In this document: piece after piece, positions 62,749 to 64,000 of the stretch
Layout of the letters: the number at the start of each line of letters is the position of its first letter
How positions within the stretch are numbered: the stretch's first letter is position 1
NCBI RefSeq assembly: GCF_002086795.1
Contig: NZ_MVIM01000001.1
Span: forward strand, 248,001 to 312,000
Direction: 5' to 3'
Source: Mycolicibacterium tusciae
GTDB lineage: Bacteria > Actinomycetota > Actinomycetes > Mycobacteriales > Mycobacteriaceae
Length of the DNA stretch: 64,000 bases
Position numbers and translations under genes: made by a program
Notes under the pieces: generated by a model
Databases searched by the model: none
The model's input: only the letters and a program-made list of their open reading frames with translations
Told to the model about the DNA's origin: nothing

Positions 62749-63720
62749 ATGTACGCCATCGAAGTCGCCGAGACCGGCGGACCAGAAGTGCTGACCTACG
62801 CCAAGAAGCCACAGCCGACCCCCGGGCCCGGTGAGGTACTGATCAAAGCCGAAGCGATCGGAGTGAACTTTCTCGACACGTACTTCCGTTCTGGACTGTA
62901 TCCGCGGGAGCTACCGTTCATCCTCGGCAACGAGGTGTGCGGCACCGTCGAAGCCGTCGGCGAGGAGGTCGCGGCGCTGGCGGTCGGCGACCGCGTGGTC
63001 ACCGCCCAGGCCAACGGCGCCTATGCCGAATATGCCTTGGCGACAGCCGATTTCTGCGCCTACGTGCCGGACGGAGTCAGCGCCGACGTGGCCGCGGCGG
63101 CTCTGCTCAAGGGGATGACCGCGCACTACCTGATCAAGTCGACGTATCCCGTGCAGCAGGGTGATGCTGTTCTGGTGCACGCCGGAGCGGGAGGCGTGGG
63201 GCTGATCCTGACGCAGTGGGCCACCAGCATGGCCGCCCGCGTGATCACCACGGTGTCCACCCCGGAGAAGGCGGAGCTGTCGCGGCAGGCGGGCGCCGTC
63301 GAGGTCCTCGACTACCCCGACGATGCCGCGGAGTTCGGCGCCAAGATCAAGGACCTCACCGACGGCGGGGTCGCCGTGGTGTACGACGGCGTCGGCGCCG
63401 ACACCTTCGATGCCAGCATCGCCAGCCTTGCCGTCCGCGGCACGCTCGCGCTGTTCGGGGCGTCCAGCGGGCCGGTGCCACCCTTCGATCCGCAGCGGCT
63501 CAACGCCGCCGGCTCATTGTTCCTGACCCGGCCGACGCTCGTGCACTACACCCGCACACCCGATGAGTTCGCATGGCGCGCCGGAGAACTGCTCGATGCC
63601 ATCGCCGGCGGCACCATCAACGTCACGGTCAGCGAGCGATACCGCCTCGAGGACGCCCAGCAGGCGCACCGCGACCTGCAGGGCCGCAAGACGGTCGGCT
63701 CAGTCGTGCTGATCCCCTAG
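62749..63720 (+). CDS. qor: Quinone oxidoreductase (zeta-crystallin-like)
   Basis: The 323-residue NADPH:quinone reductase is of the MDR family. It has GVNFLDTYFRSGLYP and NEVCGTVEAVGEEV in the catalytic domain and VLVHAGAGGVGLILTQWA in the Rossmann domain, with no structural zinc cysteines. It corresponds to Rv1454c. The ATG aligns with the family start; the longer open frame upstream is antisense to the ATP-grasp gene. Confidence 0.92.
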   Translation: MYAIEVAETGGPEVLTYAKKPQPTPGPGEVLIKAEAIGVNFLDTYFRSGLYPRELPFILGNEVCGTVEAVGEEVAALAVGDRVVTAQANGAYAEYALATADFCAYVPDGVSADVAAAALLKGMTAHYLIKSTYPVQQGDAVLVHAGAGGVGLILTQWATSMAARVITTVSTPEKAELSRQAGAVEVLDYPDDAAEFGAKIKDLTDGGVAVVYDGVGADTFDASIASLAVRGTLALFGASSGPVPPFDPQRLNAAGSLFLTRPTLVHYTRTPDEFAWRAGELLDAIAGGTINVTVSERYRLEDAQQAHRDLQGRKTVGSVVLIP

Positions 63721-63730
63721 CCCGTAACCC

Positions 63731-64000
63731 TCAGGCGGTGAACAGTGTCGGCAGCGCAAGGGCCGAATCGATCGCCAGCGCAAGGAACACCACAGCGAGG
63801 TAATTGTTCGACTGCAGGAACAGCCGCAGCGGCTTGACCGGCTCACCGCGGCGAACGCCGCCGTAGAGCTGGTGAGCCATCACCAGGAACCAGGAGCCGG
63901 CAAGGATGGCGACGGCCGCGTACAGCCAGCCGGTGGCCAGCGCGAGGGCGAGGGTCGCCGCGACCGTCAGCCAGGTGTAGATCAGGATCTGCTTGGTCAC
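63731..64000 (-). CDS. ctaB: Protoheme IX farnesyltransferase (C-terminal part)
   Basis: This is a partial gene; its 5' part is beyond the right edge. The 89 visible residues hold three membrane helices ([52 protein letters not shown]) and the family-typical [19 protein letters not shown] near the end. CtaB makes heme O, the substrate of CtaA encoded nearby. It matches Rv1451 by position. Confidence 0.9.
   Translation of the reverse strand: MTKQILIYTWLTVAATLALALATGWLYAAVAILAGSWFLVMAHQLYGGVRRGEPVKPLRLFLQSNNYLAVVFLALAIDSALALPTLFTA

Overview
The window is chromosomal DNA from a mycobacterium outside the tuberculosis complex, most likely a rapidly growing Mycolicibacterium. It is GC-rich, has many GTG starts, many genes joined by 4-bp ATGA/GTGA overlaps, and several leaderless-looking promoters (TANNNT placed 6-8 nt before the start codon). 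The backbone is the reverse complement of the M. tuberculosis order Rv1451-Rv1497 followed by Rv1536-Rv1540, as I know it from memory. It runs rluD-lspA-ansA-dinX | ileS | lipL-meaB-mutB-mutA | SPFH/NfeD | hemH-inhA-fabG1 | VWA-DUF58-moxR1 | ripB-ripA | acn-acnR | ABC-F-echA-trx | suf operon | mptB-ABC | ctaA-qor-ctaB. No tRNA, rRNA or CRISPR array was seen. No gene-free gap reaches 300 bp. The longest are the ileS T-box leader (14061-14344) and the ripA upstream region (35464-35705).

Regions 1-4.3 kb and 10.8-14.1 kb are housekeeping: lipoprotein signal peptidase, pseudouridine synthase, asparaginase, a Y-family polymerase, and IleS under a T-box. Between dinX and ileS lies a roughly 6.5-kb accessory segment. 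It holds an orphan TnpB-type RuvC nuclease gene, a ferritin-like / F420-LLM / S4-protein cluster, and two convergent genes with HEPN (Abi_C-like) RxxxxxxH motifs. These last two look like abortive-infection genes. The other side of ileS (14.3-16.3 kb) carries a truncated condensation-domain protein, a divergent HTH regulator and a membrane protein. In M. tuberculosis this interval holds about 40 different genes, so ileS appears to sit in a variable locus.

From 16.3 to 36.3 kb the genes serve propionate metabolism (methylmalonyl-CoA mutase subunits and the MeaB chaperone), membrane organisation (SPFH/NfeD), heme synthesis (HemH), FAS-II mycolate synthesis (FabG1, InhA), a MoxR AAA+/VWA/DUF58 set with a tandemly duplicated VWA gene, and the RipA/RipB peptidoglycan hydrolases. 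From 36.4 to 49 kb come aconitase with its TetR repressor and a recognisable operator, an ABC-F protein, an enoyl-CoA hydratase, a thioredoxin with a SigH-like promoter, redox proteins, and a dehalogenase-like hydrolase pair divergent from a CGNR regulator. From 48.9 to 55.1 kb is the full SUF iron-sulfur operon (sufR-B-D-C-S-U-T). The last 9 kb hold an MDR reductase, the mannosyltransferase MptB with an ABC transporter, a PhlG-like hydrolase divergent from a TetR gene across two near-identical palindromes, heme A synthase preceded by a BlaI-like palindrome, an ATP-grasp protein, a quinone reductase, and the 3' end of ctaB.

The points most worth a second look are the paired HEPN genes, the orphan TnpB whose stop codon forms part of the dinX -10 box, the two TetR operators, and a 21-residue aromatic ORF downstream of hemH.
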